DNA of 39,034 nucleotides from an uncultured Clostridia bacterium (GTDB lineage Bacteria > Bacillota > Clostridia > Saccharofermentanales > Saccharofermentanaceae): contig CAMYXL010000024.1 of the NCBI GenBank assembly GCA_947303255.1, positions 1-39,034 of the forward strand, read 5' to 3'. The notes under the pieces are model-generated. The model was not told the origin of the DNA and did no database searches. It was given only the letters and a program-made list of their open reading frames with translations. Numbering within the stretch: position 1 is the first letter of the stretch; the number at the start of each line of letters is the position of its first letter. The translations under genes were made by a program, and so were the position numbers. Shown here in pieces: positions 24,676-36,181 of this stretch.

Positions 24676-26579
24676 AGGTTCTCCTCCTGTTTCTTAATGA
24701 ACTCCAGACCCAACTCGATCTTCTTAAGATCATCATAATACTTATCTCGAACGACAGTATCAGTAGTCTTATCGAGCATCTTCAAGATATATGCTTTCTT
24801 TTGAAGAAGCATCTCTCTCCTGAGTTTATAAAGACGTATAAGGTATTCACCTCTAAGTCTGGAAACACCCATGTTTAAAGGCATCTTCTCGGCATATTTA
24901 ATATAGACTATCTCAGCCTGTTCGTTGTTAAGGTTGTAGTTACTGAGTTCCCCTACAAGTATATCTTCACGAAGTCCGACACCCTTAACAAAATGAGTAA
25001 GGAAGAACTCAACTATCTTCTTCATGTTCTCGCCGTAGAAATCTCCCGGTCTTATAATGTCAGGTGTACTGATATATTGAGGATCGGTAAGATTTCCCTT
25101 AAGGAGGATAGCATAACAGAAAACTTCCATCTCAAGTTCAGTTACAAAGTCTTCAGCAATTCCGTTCTTCGATTTATTCTCAGAGGAAGTAATCTTACGT
25201 CTCTCGATCTCCTCGTTATGATCTCTCTCAATCGACCTTAAAGACATAGACTCCTCAGTCTTGCCTTCTTTGTCGGCAACCTCTTTCATACGGTTAACCA
25301 GTATCTCGGCAGGAGCCTTGATATATAAAGCAGCATTAGTTGCAAATCTGTACTGCTTAACATCATCTCCGATCCAAGAACCGTACTCGATTATATAATC
25401 CTCGTACTTCGGAACATCTAACTCATCGTCATAGAAACTGTCGTTATAAGCTCTGTCAAACAAATATGTATCTACGTCTTTAGCTGCTTTAACAACTTTT
25501 CTGAACTCATCAGGACCATTAGCCTTTATAAACTCATCCGGGTCCTTACCTTCAGGAACGCATGCGATCTTGATCCTGATCTTAATACCTGAATGCTTTT
25601 TAAGGTAAGTCAAAAGCATCTTGATAGCTCTTAAAGCGGCTGCCTGTCCTGCTTTATCTGCATCGAAAAAGAATACAACTTCTTCAGCATACTTTGAAGC
25701 AAGCTTTAACTGAGAGTCTGTAAAAGCAGTTCCGAGTGCTGCTACGGAATTAGTGATTCCAGCCTGATGCATGGCTATAGCATCCATATAGCCCTCAACA
25801 ATAATGAGCTGCTTCTCCCTGCTCTTTTTCGCGAAATTAAAAGCATAAAAATGTTCCTGTTTCTTATATACAAGAGAGTCAGGAGAATTAATATACTTCG
25901 GCATATCGTCGCCCATGGATCTTCCGCCAAAAGCAACGATCTTTCCAAAGGCATCAAATATAGGAAACATAAGCCTGTTTCTGAAAAGATCCAAAAGCTT
26001 TCCGGTCTTCTTACTTACCGTAAACAAACCTGAATTACCCATCTCTTCATCGGTGTAACCCTTGGAACTTAAGTGCTTATATAATGCATCCCATTTATCC
26101 GGAGAATAGCCGATACCAAAATTTCTAAGCGTAGCAGTACTGAGATTGCGCTTTTGAGCATATTTACGTGCTTCAACACCTTCCGGGCCAGTAAAAGTCA
26201 GATAATAAAACCTGGCTGCTTCAGTCAAAAGAGAATAGACTCTGTCTCGTTCCTTTCTGTTATCTCCTTCATTAGAACCGGTCTCAGGAACTTCAACACC
26301 AAACTCTTTACCAAGGAATTTCACGGCATCAACAAATGATAAACGCTCGATCTCCATGATAAAGCCAATGCTGTTACCCGTCTTACCACATCCAAAACAA
26401 TGATATATGCCTTTATTCAAGCTAACAGAGAAAGACGGTGTTTTTTCCGAATGAAAAGGACACAGGCCAAACTTGTTTGCACCCGTTCTCTTAGTAAATG
26501 CTACATACTTACCAACAACTGTCTCAATATCGGCTTTATCCAATATATCTTGAATTACATTATCCGGAATACGCGCCAT
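24672..26579 (-). CDS. dnaG: DNA primase
   Basis: 635 residues. The N-terminal zinc-binding domain has Cys40, His43, Cys61 and Cys64 ('CPFHSEKTPSF...YHCFGCGKTG'). The RNA polymerase domain with TOPRIM contains 'LIIVEGYMDAIAMHQAG' and 'FFFDADKAGQ', and a C-terminal helicase-binding helical domain follows. It makes Okazaki primers. rpoD, which normally follows dnaG in Bacillota, is missing; trmK overlaps its stop by 4 bases instead. TATAAT lies 32 bases upstream of the start codon without a clear -35 box. Confidence 0.96.
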   Translation of the reverse strand: MARIPDNVIQDILDKADIETVVGKYVAFTKRTGANKFGLCPFHSEKTPSFSVSLNKGIYHCFGCGKTGNSIGFIMEIERLSFVDAVKFLGKEFGVEVPETGSNEGDNRKERDRVYSLLTEAARFYYLTFTGPEGVEARKYAQKRNLSTATLRNFGIGYSPDKWDALYKHLSSKGYTDEEMGNSGLFTVSKKTGKLLDLFRNRLMFPIFDAFGKIVAFGGRSMGDDMPKYINSPDSLVYKKQEHFYAFNFAKKSREKQLIIVEGYMDAIAMHQAGITNSVAALGTAFTDSQLKLASKYAEEVVFFFDADKAGQAAALRAIKMLLTYLKKHSGIKIRIKIACVPEGKDPDEFIKANGPDEFRKVVKAAKDVDTYLFDRAYNDSFYDDELDVPKYEDYIIEYGSWIGDDVKQYRFATNAALYIKAPAEILVNRMKEVADKEGKTEESMSLRSIERDHNEEIERRKITSSENKSKNGIAEDFVTELEMEVFCYAILLKGNLTDPQYISTPDIIRPGDFYGENMKKIVEFFLTHFVKGVGLREDILVGELSNYNLNNEQAEIVYIKYAEKMPLNMGVSRLRGEYLIRLYKLRREMLLQKKAYILKMLDKTTDTVVRDKYYDDLKKIELGLEFIKKQEENL

Positions 26580-26633
26580 AAAGTGTCCTTATTTTTTCTT
26601 TTATTATAAAACAAATGTATGTTTTCTTAAAGA

Positions 26634-26670
26634 AAAAAACTGTCCCCTCTAAAAAGATGAGACAGTTTTA
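26634..26670 (-). terminator. Terminator after yajC
   Basis: On the minus strand AAAACTGTC and GGACAGTTTT pair around a long loop and are followed by a T-run. It ends the dapA-dapB-yajC transcript and separates it from dnaG. Confidence 0.75.
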
Positions 26671-26693
26671 GTATCTTGATTTGTATCAGAAGA

Positions 26694-27101
26694 TTACTCT
26701 TCGTCGTCTTCGCCCTTGATCTTAAACTTCTTCTTGGACTTAGCCTTATCAACAGCTGATTTCTCTGCCTTTGGTTCCTCAGGCTTAACAACTGTGCTGA
26801 TAGCGGACTTCTGGAATGTGATAAGAGTATTAGCAAGAGATGTGGAAATAGTGATCTCATCATCCTTGATATTTGCAACACGTCCGACGATACCGCCGAT
26901 AGTTACTACAGGATCGCCTACACGAAGCTTCTCCATCTGCTCTTTCAACTGCTTCTCCCTCTTTTTCTGAGGACGGATAACTGCGAAATACATGATTGCA
27001 AGAAGACCTACAACCATTACACCAGTCATAATGAGCTGAGTTGTCTGGCTTGCTGCTTCAGTTGCATCTGCAGCCTGTAAGAATATAGGTAAGAAATTCA
27101 T
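26694..27101 (-). CDS. yajC: Preprotein translocase accessory subunit YajC
   Basis: 135 residues: one membrane helix (about 24-44) directly followed by the family words 'IRPQKKREKQLKEQMEKL' and 'GDPVVTIGGIVGRVANIKDD'. The C terminus is an extended Lys/Glu-rich tail. YajC associates with SecDF/SecYEG. Neither tgt nor secDF, its usual neighbours, is adjacent; it instead follows dapB by 17 bases. An SD GGAGG is 10 bases before the ATG. Confidence 0.92.
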   Translation of the reverse strand: MNFLPIFLQAADATEAASQTTQLIMTGVMVVGLLAIMYFAVIRPQKKREKQLKEQMEKLRVGDPVVTIGGIVGRVANIKDDEITISTSLANTLITFQKSAISTVVKPEEPKAEKSAVDKAKSKKKFKIKGEDDEE

Positions 27102-27118
27102 TATATAAAAACCTCCAA

Positions 27119-27880
27119 TTATAATTGAATCATATCGGTCATATCATAATACCCCGGCTCTTTACCGAAAACAAAACGAGCAGCTGCCAAAGCGCCTCTT
27201 GCAAACACATCTCTTGTCTGAGCAGAGTGAGAGATCTTAAGAATCTCCTCACCGCCGATGTACATAACTTCATGCTCACCAACGATATTTCCGCCTCTGA
27301 TGGAACTGATACCGATATCAGTCTTTTCACGCTTTCTTCTGACAGACTGCCTGTCGTAAACGTAATTAACTTCATTATCGATCTCATCCTTGATGGCATC
27401 AGCTATCATGAGAGCTGTTCCGGATGGAGCATCGAGCTTCCTGTTATGATGTGCTTCAACGATCTCAATATCATAGTCAGGATACAAAAGATTTGTCATT
27501 TTACGACAAAGGGCGATCATAACATTGATACCAAGGCTCATATTTGCAGACTTAAATACAGGGATCTCCTTAGAAGCATCGTCAAGAAGCTTAAGGTGTT
27601 CTTCTGTAAGTCCTGTTGTGCAGCAAACGATCGGCTTTTTCCTGGATACAGCGAACTCAACGATCTTAGGTATGCAGGAAAAATGGGAAAAATCTACGAT
27701 AACATCAAAATCAACGTCTACAGCAGAAGCTTCACTGAATACAGGAAAATCAAGGCCTTCAGTATTATCAGAGATATCAACACCGCAAACTAAGTCGATT
27801 TTAGGATTATTTTTACACATAGCGGCAATGCAGCGTCCCATATAGCCGCAACAACCGTTCATTAAAATACGCAAAGACAT
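27119..27880 (-). CDS. dapB: 4-hydroxy-tetrahydrodipicolinate reductase
   Basis: 253 residues. The N-terminal nucleotide-binding start is 'RILMNGCCGYMGRCI', the substrate motif 'EAHHNRKLDAPSGTA' holds the catalytic His pair and Lys, and the C-terminal 'FARGALAAARFV' is typical. It is the second step of the DAP branch, giving precursors for lysine and peptidoglycan. Its ATG overlaps the dapA stop by one base (TAATG), a clear coupling signal. Confidence 0.95.
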   Translation of the reverse strand: MSLRILMNGCCGYMGRCIAAMCKNNPKIDLVCGVDISDNTEGLDFPVFSEASAVDVDFDVIVDFSHFSCIPKIVEFAVSRKKPIVCCTTGLTEEHLKLLDDASKEIPVFKSANMSLGINVMIALCRKMTNLLYPDYDIEIVEAHHNRKLDAPSGTALMIADAIKDEIDNEVNYVYDRQSVRRKREKTDIGISSIRGGNIVGEHEVMYIGGEEILKISHSAQTRDVFARGALAAARFVFGKEPGYYDMTDMIQL

Positions 27881-28794
27881 TAATCAACAACTCCTTTCAA
27901 GAATGAATCAATATGAGAAAGATCATACTTGGAAAGTGTGTCGATCACGAATTGTCTATTCTTCTCGCTCATTCCGCAAAGAGGCAATCTGCACTCACCT
28001 GTCTTGAAACCGACATAGTCAACTGCTTCCTTAACAGGAATAGGATTAACTTCACAGAACATAGCTTTTACAAGCGGGATTACTTCGATCTGAATATCTC
28101 TTGCTGTCTTAAGATCGCCATCCAAATAAGCGTGAACCATCTGACTCATCTTAGCAGGCAAAAGATTAGCTACAACGGAGATAACACCCTTACCGCCCAA
28201 AGAAAGAAGCGGAACAACCAAAGCGTCCTCACCGGAATAGAAATCATATCTGTCACCGCAAGCACTGAGGATCTCAGGAACCTGGCTGAGATTACACTCC
28301 TTGATAGCCTTGATATTTTCAACATCTGCAAGTCTGTAAAGGACGTCAGGTGAAATATTAACGTTTGTTCTGGATGGAACATTGTAAAGTACTACAGGCA
28401 CATCGCAGTTCTCTGCCATTGTCTTGAAATGTCTGTAAAGGCCCTCCGGTGTGCACTTATTGTAATATGGAGTAACGATCAAAGCAGCGTCAGCTCCTAC
28501 TTCACATGCTCTCTTTGTAAGTCTGATACCATGAGCTGTATCATTTGAACCGGTACCTGCGATTACAGGAACCTTGTGATTAACAGCATCAACAACGCAC
28601 TTGATAGTAGCGATATGCTCGTCATCAGGCATTGTGGAAGCCTCACCTGTAGAACCACAAACTACGATTGCATCAGATCCGTTCTGAAGGTGAAAATCAA
28701 CAAGCTGCTCGAGCTTCTTAAAATTCACACCTCCTTCACTCGTGAAAGGTGTAACGATAGCTACAGCTGAGCCTTCAAAAATAGGCTTGTTCAT
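27880..28794 (-). CDS. dapA: 4-hydroxy-tetrahydrodipicolinate synthase
   Basis: 304 residues. The TIM-barrel aldolase signatures are intact: 'CGSTGEASTM', 'VLYNVPSRTNVNIS' with the active-site Tyr, and the Schiff-base Lys in 'NIKAIKECN'. It condenses pyruvate with aspartate semialdehyde. AAGGAGG precedes the ATG. The leader from its promoter is too short for a lysine riboswitch, so control may be by feedback on the enzyme only. Confidence 0.96.
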   Translation of the reverse strand: MNKPIFEGSAVAIVTPFTSEGGVNFKKLEQLVDFHLQNGSDAIVVCGSTGEASTMPDDEHIATIKCVVDAVNHKVPVIAGTGSNDTAHGIRLTKRACEVGADAALIVTPYYNKCTPEGLYRHFKTMAENCDVPVVLYNVPSRTNVNISPDVLYRLADVENIKAIKECNLSQVPEILSACGDRYDFYSGEDALVVPLLSLGGKGVISVVANLLPAKMSQMVHAYLDGDLKTARDIQIEVIPLVKAMFCEVNPIPVKEAVDYVGFKTGECRLPLCGMSEKNRQFVIDTLSKYDLSHIDSFLKGVVD

Positions 28795-28830
28795 GTTTAT
28801 TTCCTCCTTCTTATAAGAATAATTCGTTAA

Positions 28831-28860
28831 ATTGTAGCACTATAAAGAACAAATAGTCAA
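28831..28860 (-). promoter_or_regulatory. Promoter of dapA-dapB-yajC
   Basis: Minus-strand TTGACT, 18-base spacer, TACAAT, giving a leader of about 30 bases. The rest of the 185-base gap to the lipoprotein gene holds only AT-rich sequence and that gene's terminator. Confidence 0.75.
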
Positions 28861-28912
28861 TCAGCATTTATTGACTCTTTAATATATAATCTAGCCCGCT
28901 TAAGATCCCTAA

Positions 28913-28956
28913 TAAAAAAACGTACGGGATTCGATCTATCGATCCAAATCCCGTAC
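28913..28956 (-). terminator. Terminator of the lipoprotein gene
   Basis: GTACGGGATT and AATCCCGTAC form a 10-bp stem, with a further TCGAT/ATCGA pairing inside the loop. On the minus strand a run of seven T follows. Confidence 0.9.
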
Positions 28957-28979
28957 AGATAATTATCCATTAGGTTATC

Positions 28980-31313
28980 TTACCCTAAACTATCATATAC
29001 TCTGTTAGCTCTGTCCTCTATGGCTTCAATCGCTTGATCCAACGTGGTCTGACCATCAAAATAATCACTGATCTCCTGTTCAACGATATACATGATCTCA
29101 GGATCATAGTAACTGGTGCGTTTTATGTCAGAAAGAAAATCTACAAATTCCGGGATAACATCATAATCAAGAGACGTAACACCACGTTTTGAAATACAGT
29201 AATAATAGTAATTCGAGTATTCGTCATCTGCATTGAAATCATCTATGTTCTGTTTAGATTTCGCATCAATGGCGTCAAGATTAATCGGAATTTCATAGTC
29301 AAATTCAGACTGTACAGGAGTGCTCAAAACATACTTAATAAAATCCCAACAACCTTCTTTACTGCCTGAATCAACTGACATAGAAACACTATCAATAATG
29401 TCAGCTACAAGTCCGTCACCGCGTTCCGAAGGAAGTCCTGCGAGCATATTCTTATCTCCGCCATAATTAATGGAATCGAGATATGAAACTACGTCAGATA
29501 CACCATGAAACATATTGCTGTATTTCTCGTAAGTATCGTAATCATTAGAAGTAGAATCACCATATATATACGAGAAAGATCTGTCGAAATTATCCGGAAT
29601 GTTTTCATAGCAATATTCAGCAAGGAGAGCAAAAGAGCCGCCTTCGATACTGAGTTTTCCCTTCTTATCAAAGAACATCTGCGGCTGATTCTCAAACAGT
29701 GTCATGAAGTAATCCATCTTGCTAAACGTATAGTTAAGCGGATCTATACCGGAAAAATCAGTGTTTACAACATCAGTATAGCTGTCATATGTAAAGCCTT
29801 TTGTATCAATAAGATTATTTTCAATCGACAAACCATTGACAACAAATCCGATCGGCATTGAATACAACTTACCGTCCTGAGATTTGGAAGCTTCCATGAT
29901 ATTGGTAAGGTATGATTTGCTGGAATATTCCTTTTCAGCCATAAAACTCAGATCTTCAAGGTAGTTTTCGTTCTGAAGCAGATAATGACCACTCATACCG
30001 AAATACAGATCAGCACTATCACCGGATTTAAAATCTGCTACGATCTCCTTTTGTAGTTCAGCTTCGTCCAACAGGATATTTTCATCGACATCATAACTAT
30101 ATGTGATTGTGAACATGCTTGAATCGTATCTGTGATCAAGAGATATGTAATATTGTTCATTCTCTGAATTAAAATCGTAGATAGCCTGTTCCAGTTCGAT
30201 TGATATAGAGTCAATAAAAGCAGCCTTTATCAATTCTTTTCCAACGTGAGGATTGGATTCTATCTTTGTAATTCTCGTAAAATACGGTTGAATGTGATTT
30301 CCATCAAAATAGAAATAGATAAAATCTATCTCGTCATCCGTATAGTTGGTTATATAAGAATCAACTAATGTAGATGAAACCACATCACATCTGTCAAAAG
30401 GAACAACACATTCCCAACTGTCTTCACCGAATTTCTTATACAATCCGTCAGTCTTATATACGAATTCTCCGTCCACGCTGTTAAGTCTGTATCCGCCATT
30501 ATCACTAATTTCCTGGTAGTAGCGGCCAACTTCATTACTGAAAATATCATATACTAACATCTGCTCTTCCGAACTGTAATCACCTTCACTTGCTTTATCA
30601 ACAACAGTAAATTGCAGTCTGTTATCTTCGAAAAAGATAGTCGGATATGATGAAAAGCCCATCTCACTGTCGATCAGATCACCAAGATCGACTGTGTTCA
30701 CTACTTCTTCATCTACTACATAGTCAACATATATCGTAACATCTTCAGGATCCTGGTAAGCATGATAGTAATCGTTAACATCGATAAAATAATACGATTC
30801 ACTGACTGATCCGTAATTTATCTCACTGGTAGCAAACAAACTCACAGAATGATCGGAGATATTGTAAAGATATTCGTTTTTCAAGCCATCTGTATAATCT
30901 TGAACAGCAAATAAAATGAATCCACTGCTAAAACTTACAGATTCAAGAGCGCAATACTTGGAATAAGAATCAGAGCAATTCAACTCATCAATAGAGGAGG
31001 CTGTAACAGTTTCAATCAAACCACCTTCTTTATCATAACGATAGATACCGTAGTCATTACCCAAACCATTGTAAGTCTTAAGATAAGATACGGAATATAG
31101 ACTGCCATCGAAAAAGCCCGAATAATAAACGTACTGACCATTATCATAATCTAGCTTAGTGGTCTCAGAAACATACCAAGGCTCATCGTCATCACAGATA
31201 ATAGTAGCAGCTCTGCCATTCTTAAACGTTTTGGAGCAACCGGTCATAAAAACCGAGGTCATAATAGAAAGCATCAAAATACAGGAAATATATCTCGAAT
31301 ACTTTTTACCCAT
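28980..31313 (-). CDS. Large lipoprotein with C-terminal family 1 solute-binding domain; N-terminal domain unknown
   Basis: 777 residues from the ATG at 31311-31313 with an AAAGGAG SD; the frame upstream to 31337 encodes that SD. A lipoprotein signal ends at Cys26 ('SVFMTGC'). Residues of about 30-340 are rich in Tyr, Ser and Asp with repeated beta-like segments, possibly a propeller, and I do not recognise the family. About 345-760 looks like an ABC sugar-type binding protein: 'LEQAIYDFNSENEQY', 'DGKLYSMPIGFVVNGLSIEN', 'SVDSGSKEGCWDFIKYVLS'. No ABC permease or ATPase is near, and terminators isolate the gene, so it is an orphan binding or sensor protein on the outer membrane face. Low-bias codons and its composition suggest an accessory gene. 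Confidence 0.8.
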   Translation of the reverse strand: MGKKYSRYISCILMLSIMTSVFMTGCSKTFKNGRAATIICDDDEPWYVSETTKLDYDNGQYVYYSGFFDGSLYSVSYLKTYNGLGNDYGIYRYDKEGGLIETVTASSIDELNCSDSYSKYCALESVSFSSGFILFAVQDYTDGLKNEYLYNISDHSVSLFATSEINYGSVSESYYFIDVNDYYHAYQDPEDVTIYVDYVVDEEVVNTVDLGDLIDSEMGFSSYPTIFFEDNRLQFTVVDKASEGDYSSEEQMLVYDIFSNEVGRYYQEISDNGGYRLNSVDGEFVYKTDGLYKKFGEDSWECVVPFDRCDVVSSTLVDSYITNYTDDEIDFIYFYFDGNHIQPYFTRITKIESNPHVGKELIKAAFIDSISIELEQAIYDFNSENEQYYISLDHRYDSSMFTITYSYDVDENILLDEAELQKEIVADFKSGDSADLYFGMSGHYLLQNENYLEDLSFMAEKEYSSKSYLTNIMEASKSQDGKLYSMPIGFVVNGLSIENNLIDTKGFTYDSYTDVVNTDFSGIDPLNYTFSKMDYFMTLFENQPQMFFDKKGKLSIEGGSFALLAEYCYENIPDNFDRSFSYIYGDSTSNDYDTYEKYSNMFHGVSDVVSYLDSINYGGDKNMLAGLPSERGDGLVADIIDSVSMSVDSGSKEGCWDFIKYVLSTPVQSEFDYEIPINLDAIDAKSKQNIDDFNADDEYSNYYYYCISKRGVTSLDYDVIPEFVDFLSDIKRTSYYDPEIMYIVEQEISDYFDGQTTLDQAIEAIEDRANRVYDSLG

Positions 31314-31450
31314 CAAAAATGCTCCTTTCTTTAACAAGTTATATAGCTTTTGTGATATCAGATTAACAAATTTACAAAATCGCGCAATAAAAAACGGTAA
31401 AAAACGCCCAAATATTACTTAAATGTAATTTCTGTTAGCGAAAACGTGTT

Positions 31451-31480
31451 ATTTTCAACAAAAATCCCCCATTTTCAACA
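31451..31480. repeat. Direct repeat ATTTTCAACA, 20-base period, in the lipoprotein/queA gap
   Basis: Two identical 10-mers at 31451-31460 and 31471-31480, two helical turns apart, in the 247-base divergent region. The same gap also holds a near-palindrome ATTACTTAAATGTAAT around 31413-31428. Either could be an operator; no known regulator is recognised. Confidence 0.45.
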
Positions 31481-31526
31481 CTAATTTTCCCAAAATGAAT
31501 TCGGCGAAACTTTTTCGAAGGATGTG

Positions 31527-31532
31527 TATAAT
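31527..31532 (+). promoter_or_regulatory. Candidate -10 element of queA-tgt
   Basis: TATAAT, 28 bases before the queA ATG. No -35 hexamer is recognisable at the right distance; instead a TTTTCGAA element (31512-31519) fills the spacer. Confidence 0.55.
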
Positions 31533-31560
31533 ACTAATATTAAAAATATAAGAGGTACCC

Positions 31561-34291
<2,731 letters not shown>

Positions 34292-34299
34292 GTGCCGCC

Positions 34300-35193
34300 T
34301 CAGAAATTATATTTGTTCAGTTTTATCACGATCGCAGAATAATTGTCCTGCCTTTGAAAGTTCTTCATCCTTATCGCAAGCTTAATGTTCTCAGCCGTCT
34401 TCCTTGCGCTGTTACCGATAAGATTGATCATGGAATTAAGCGATATGGCATCAGTAACACCGTCAGAACAGATAACTATAATATCACCGTCAAAGAGCTT
34501 AAGCGAACTCTGAGAATAATTAACACGGATATTGTTGTTTCCTATAAAATCAACAAGTGCTCTTCCCTTTTTGTTCAGATAAGCCTCTTCCGTAGTCTTT
34601 CCCTCTAACGTCAGATTCTTGATAAGGATCCTGGAATATGTCTGCTTCGGGTTAAGACATGTCGCTATATTGTTTCGTATGAGGATGATATTACTGTCAC
34701 CGACACTGTAGAAATTGAGTCTGTCCTTAAAGACATGCACCATTACAAGCGTTGCCCCGCCTTTTCGAGCATACTTCTCGAAAACACGACCCGATATCTT
34801 CTTAATGCAGTCAGCTACTACTTCAGAATCATAAAAGTTTATCGGAAAAAGCTTCTCAACCTCATCGATCACGTATTTGGAAATCTCTGAACCATACTTA
34901 AGGCCGCCCATTCCGTCAGAGACACAGGCTAAGATTCCATAATCGACATAATCATCCAAGTGGGAGATATATAAAGAGTCTTCCTGACGCTCTCTGTTTC
35001 CCTTCTCGTAGAAGTATGAAACATCGGCAAACAACGGATAATCTTCTTCTTTCGCATCATTAATGCGGGCCGTCCTTATAAGCTGTATAAGAAAATTTGA
35101 TATCCAGACAAGTGAAATTATGACAGCCACTATCAGCAATGCCAATATGATCAGACCGATCTTAGATTGTGATGACAGAGCCGAAAAACCCAC
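34300..35193 (-). CDS. Membrane-anchored PP2C-type Ser/Thr phosphatase
   Basis: 297 residues. An N-terminal membrane helix (about 12-38) precedes a cytosolic PPM domain. Metal-site motifs are intact: 'GNRERQEDS' (Asp72), 'VSDGMGG' (Asp93), 'YSVGDSNIILIR', 'ICSDGVTD' (Asp244) and 'RQDNYSAIVI' (Asp283). Such phosphatases reverse Hanks-type kinase phosphorylation. PrpC of Bacillus lacks a membrane anchor, so this is a variant architecture. No kinase gene is in the window. It follows the YesL-type gene by 30 bases and is probably the fourth gene of the topA run. Confidence 0.88.
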   Translation of the reverse strand: MGFSALSSQSKIGLIILALLIVAVIISLVWISNFLIQLIRTARINDAKEEDYPLFADVSYFYEKGNRERQEDSLYISHLDDYVDYGILACVSDGMGGLKYGSEISKYVIDEVEKLFPINFYDSEVVADCIKKISGRVFEKYARKGGATLVMVHVFKDRLNFYSVGDSNIILIRNNIATCLNPKQTYSRILIKNLTLEGKTTEEAYLNKKGRALVDFIGNNNIRVNYSQSSLKLFDGDIIVICSDGVTDAISLNSMINLIGNSARKTAENIKLAIRMKNFQRQDNYSAIVIKLNKYNF

Positions 35194-35223
35194 AAAACAC
35201 CCCTATTTAGTGATAGTAATCCC

Positions 35224-36180
35224 TTACTGATTCTCCTTATCAGTATACTCTATGTTTGTGTTTTCGTCATTTTCATCATCATCTTCCGTTACAGGCACGA
35301 TGTACTTATTTACAAGCTCATTTGTAAAGAAAGCCATAAGGTACTGCCACAAGACAAAACCTATAGTCAGATAATAGACTACGGCGATAGCATAGGCAAA
35401 ATATGTGGTCGTAAAAAGGAGCACGCACGGAAGCAAGATAAGAAGAACTGTAAGAAGGAGCATCAATCCTATACAAGGAATAAACTTTACAAGGAAGAAT
35501 ATTCCGCCGTTCTTATAGATCTTTCTAAGTGGAAGCTCAACAGTAACAATAAGATAATTGACCATGTTGTGAATGATCGTAAATATCATGAACCCAACAA
35601 AGAAAAGGACAGATACAGCCGTACCGAACCTGCCGAAATGGTTAGCATAAAAGCCTACAGCAAATAAAGATATCAAGGTAAAGATCCAAGAGATGACCAT
35701 AGAGACCAAAGACTGTTTCCAGTTCTGCTTAACTCCGTCCTTAAAATCACTTAGCAAAAAAGTACCATGACCACGCGCTATGTTTCTGTAGATAGTCGAA
35801 AAGCCGGCCTGAAAAGGTCCGATGCATATCAATGTACTACCGATGAGGAACATAACACAGAAAACAATGATCAGATAATAAAGCTGATAACCTGCTTCAT
35901 TACCGACATCATTCATAGTCTGATTACCTATGATACCGAGTTCATTCATGTATGATATGAAGTTTTCGGGAACAAATACAGGATTAAGATTCGGAAGTAA
36001 TACGAGACAATATCCGAAAGCAACCAGCATTGAAGGTATATTCAGGATAAGGAACATCGCATTTACCAATACAAACTTCAAAAAGTATGTACCGAAGCTC
36101 GAGAAAAATCTGTACACCGGACCATGGTCATTGATATCAAAATCAAGATCTTCGGTTGGTACTTTATTCTTGAAAAACAT
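35224..36180 (-). CDS. YesL/DUF624-family membrane protein
   Basis: 318 residues with about six hydrophobic segments and the family pattern 'GPFQAGFSTIYRNIARGHG...LLSDFKDGVKQNWKQSL'. The C terminus is a long acidic tail (DDDENDEN...). YesL-type proteins are usually encoded with carbohydrate ABC transporters, but none is adjacent here. The role of the family is unknown. It begins one base after trmFO, with its SD (AAGGAGAG) inside the trmFO end, and is followed by the PP2C gene. Confidence 0.82.
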   Translation of the reverse strand: MFFKNKVPTEDLDFDINDHGPVYRFFSSFGTYFLKFVLVNAMFLILNIPSMLVAFGYCLVLLPNLNPVFVPENFISYMNELGIIGNQTMNDVGNEAGYQLYYLIIVFCVMFLIGSTLICIGPFQAGFSTIYRNIARGHGTFLLSDFKDGVKQNWKQSLVSMVISWIFTLISLFAVGFYANHFGRFGTAVSVLFFVGFMIFTIIHNMVNYLIVTVELPLRKIYKNGGIFFLVKFIPCIGLMLLLTVLLILLPCVLLFTTTYFAYAIAVVYYLTIGFVLWQYLMAFFTNELVNKYIVPVTEDDDENDENTNIEYTDKENQ

Positions 36181-36181
36181 C

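Noticed and set aside
28795..28860. Lysine riboswitch before dapA
   Set aside because: The leader from the promoter to the ATG is only about 30 bases, far too short.
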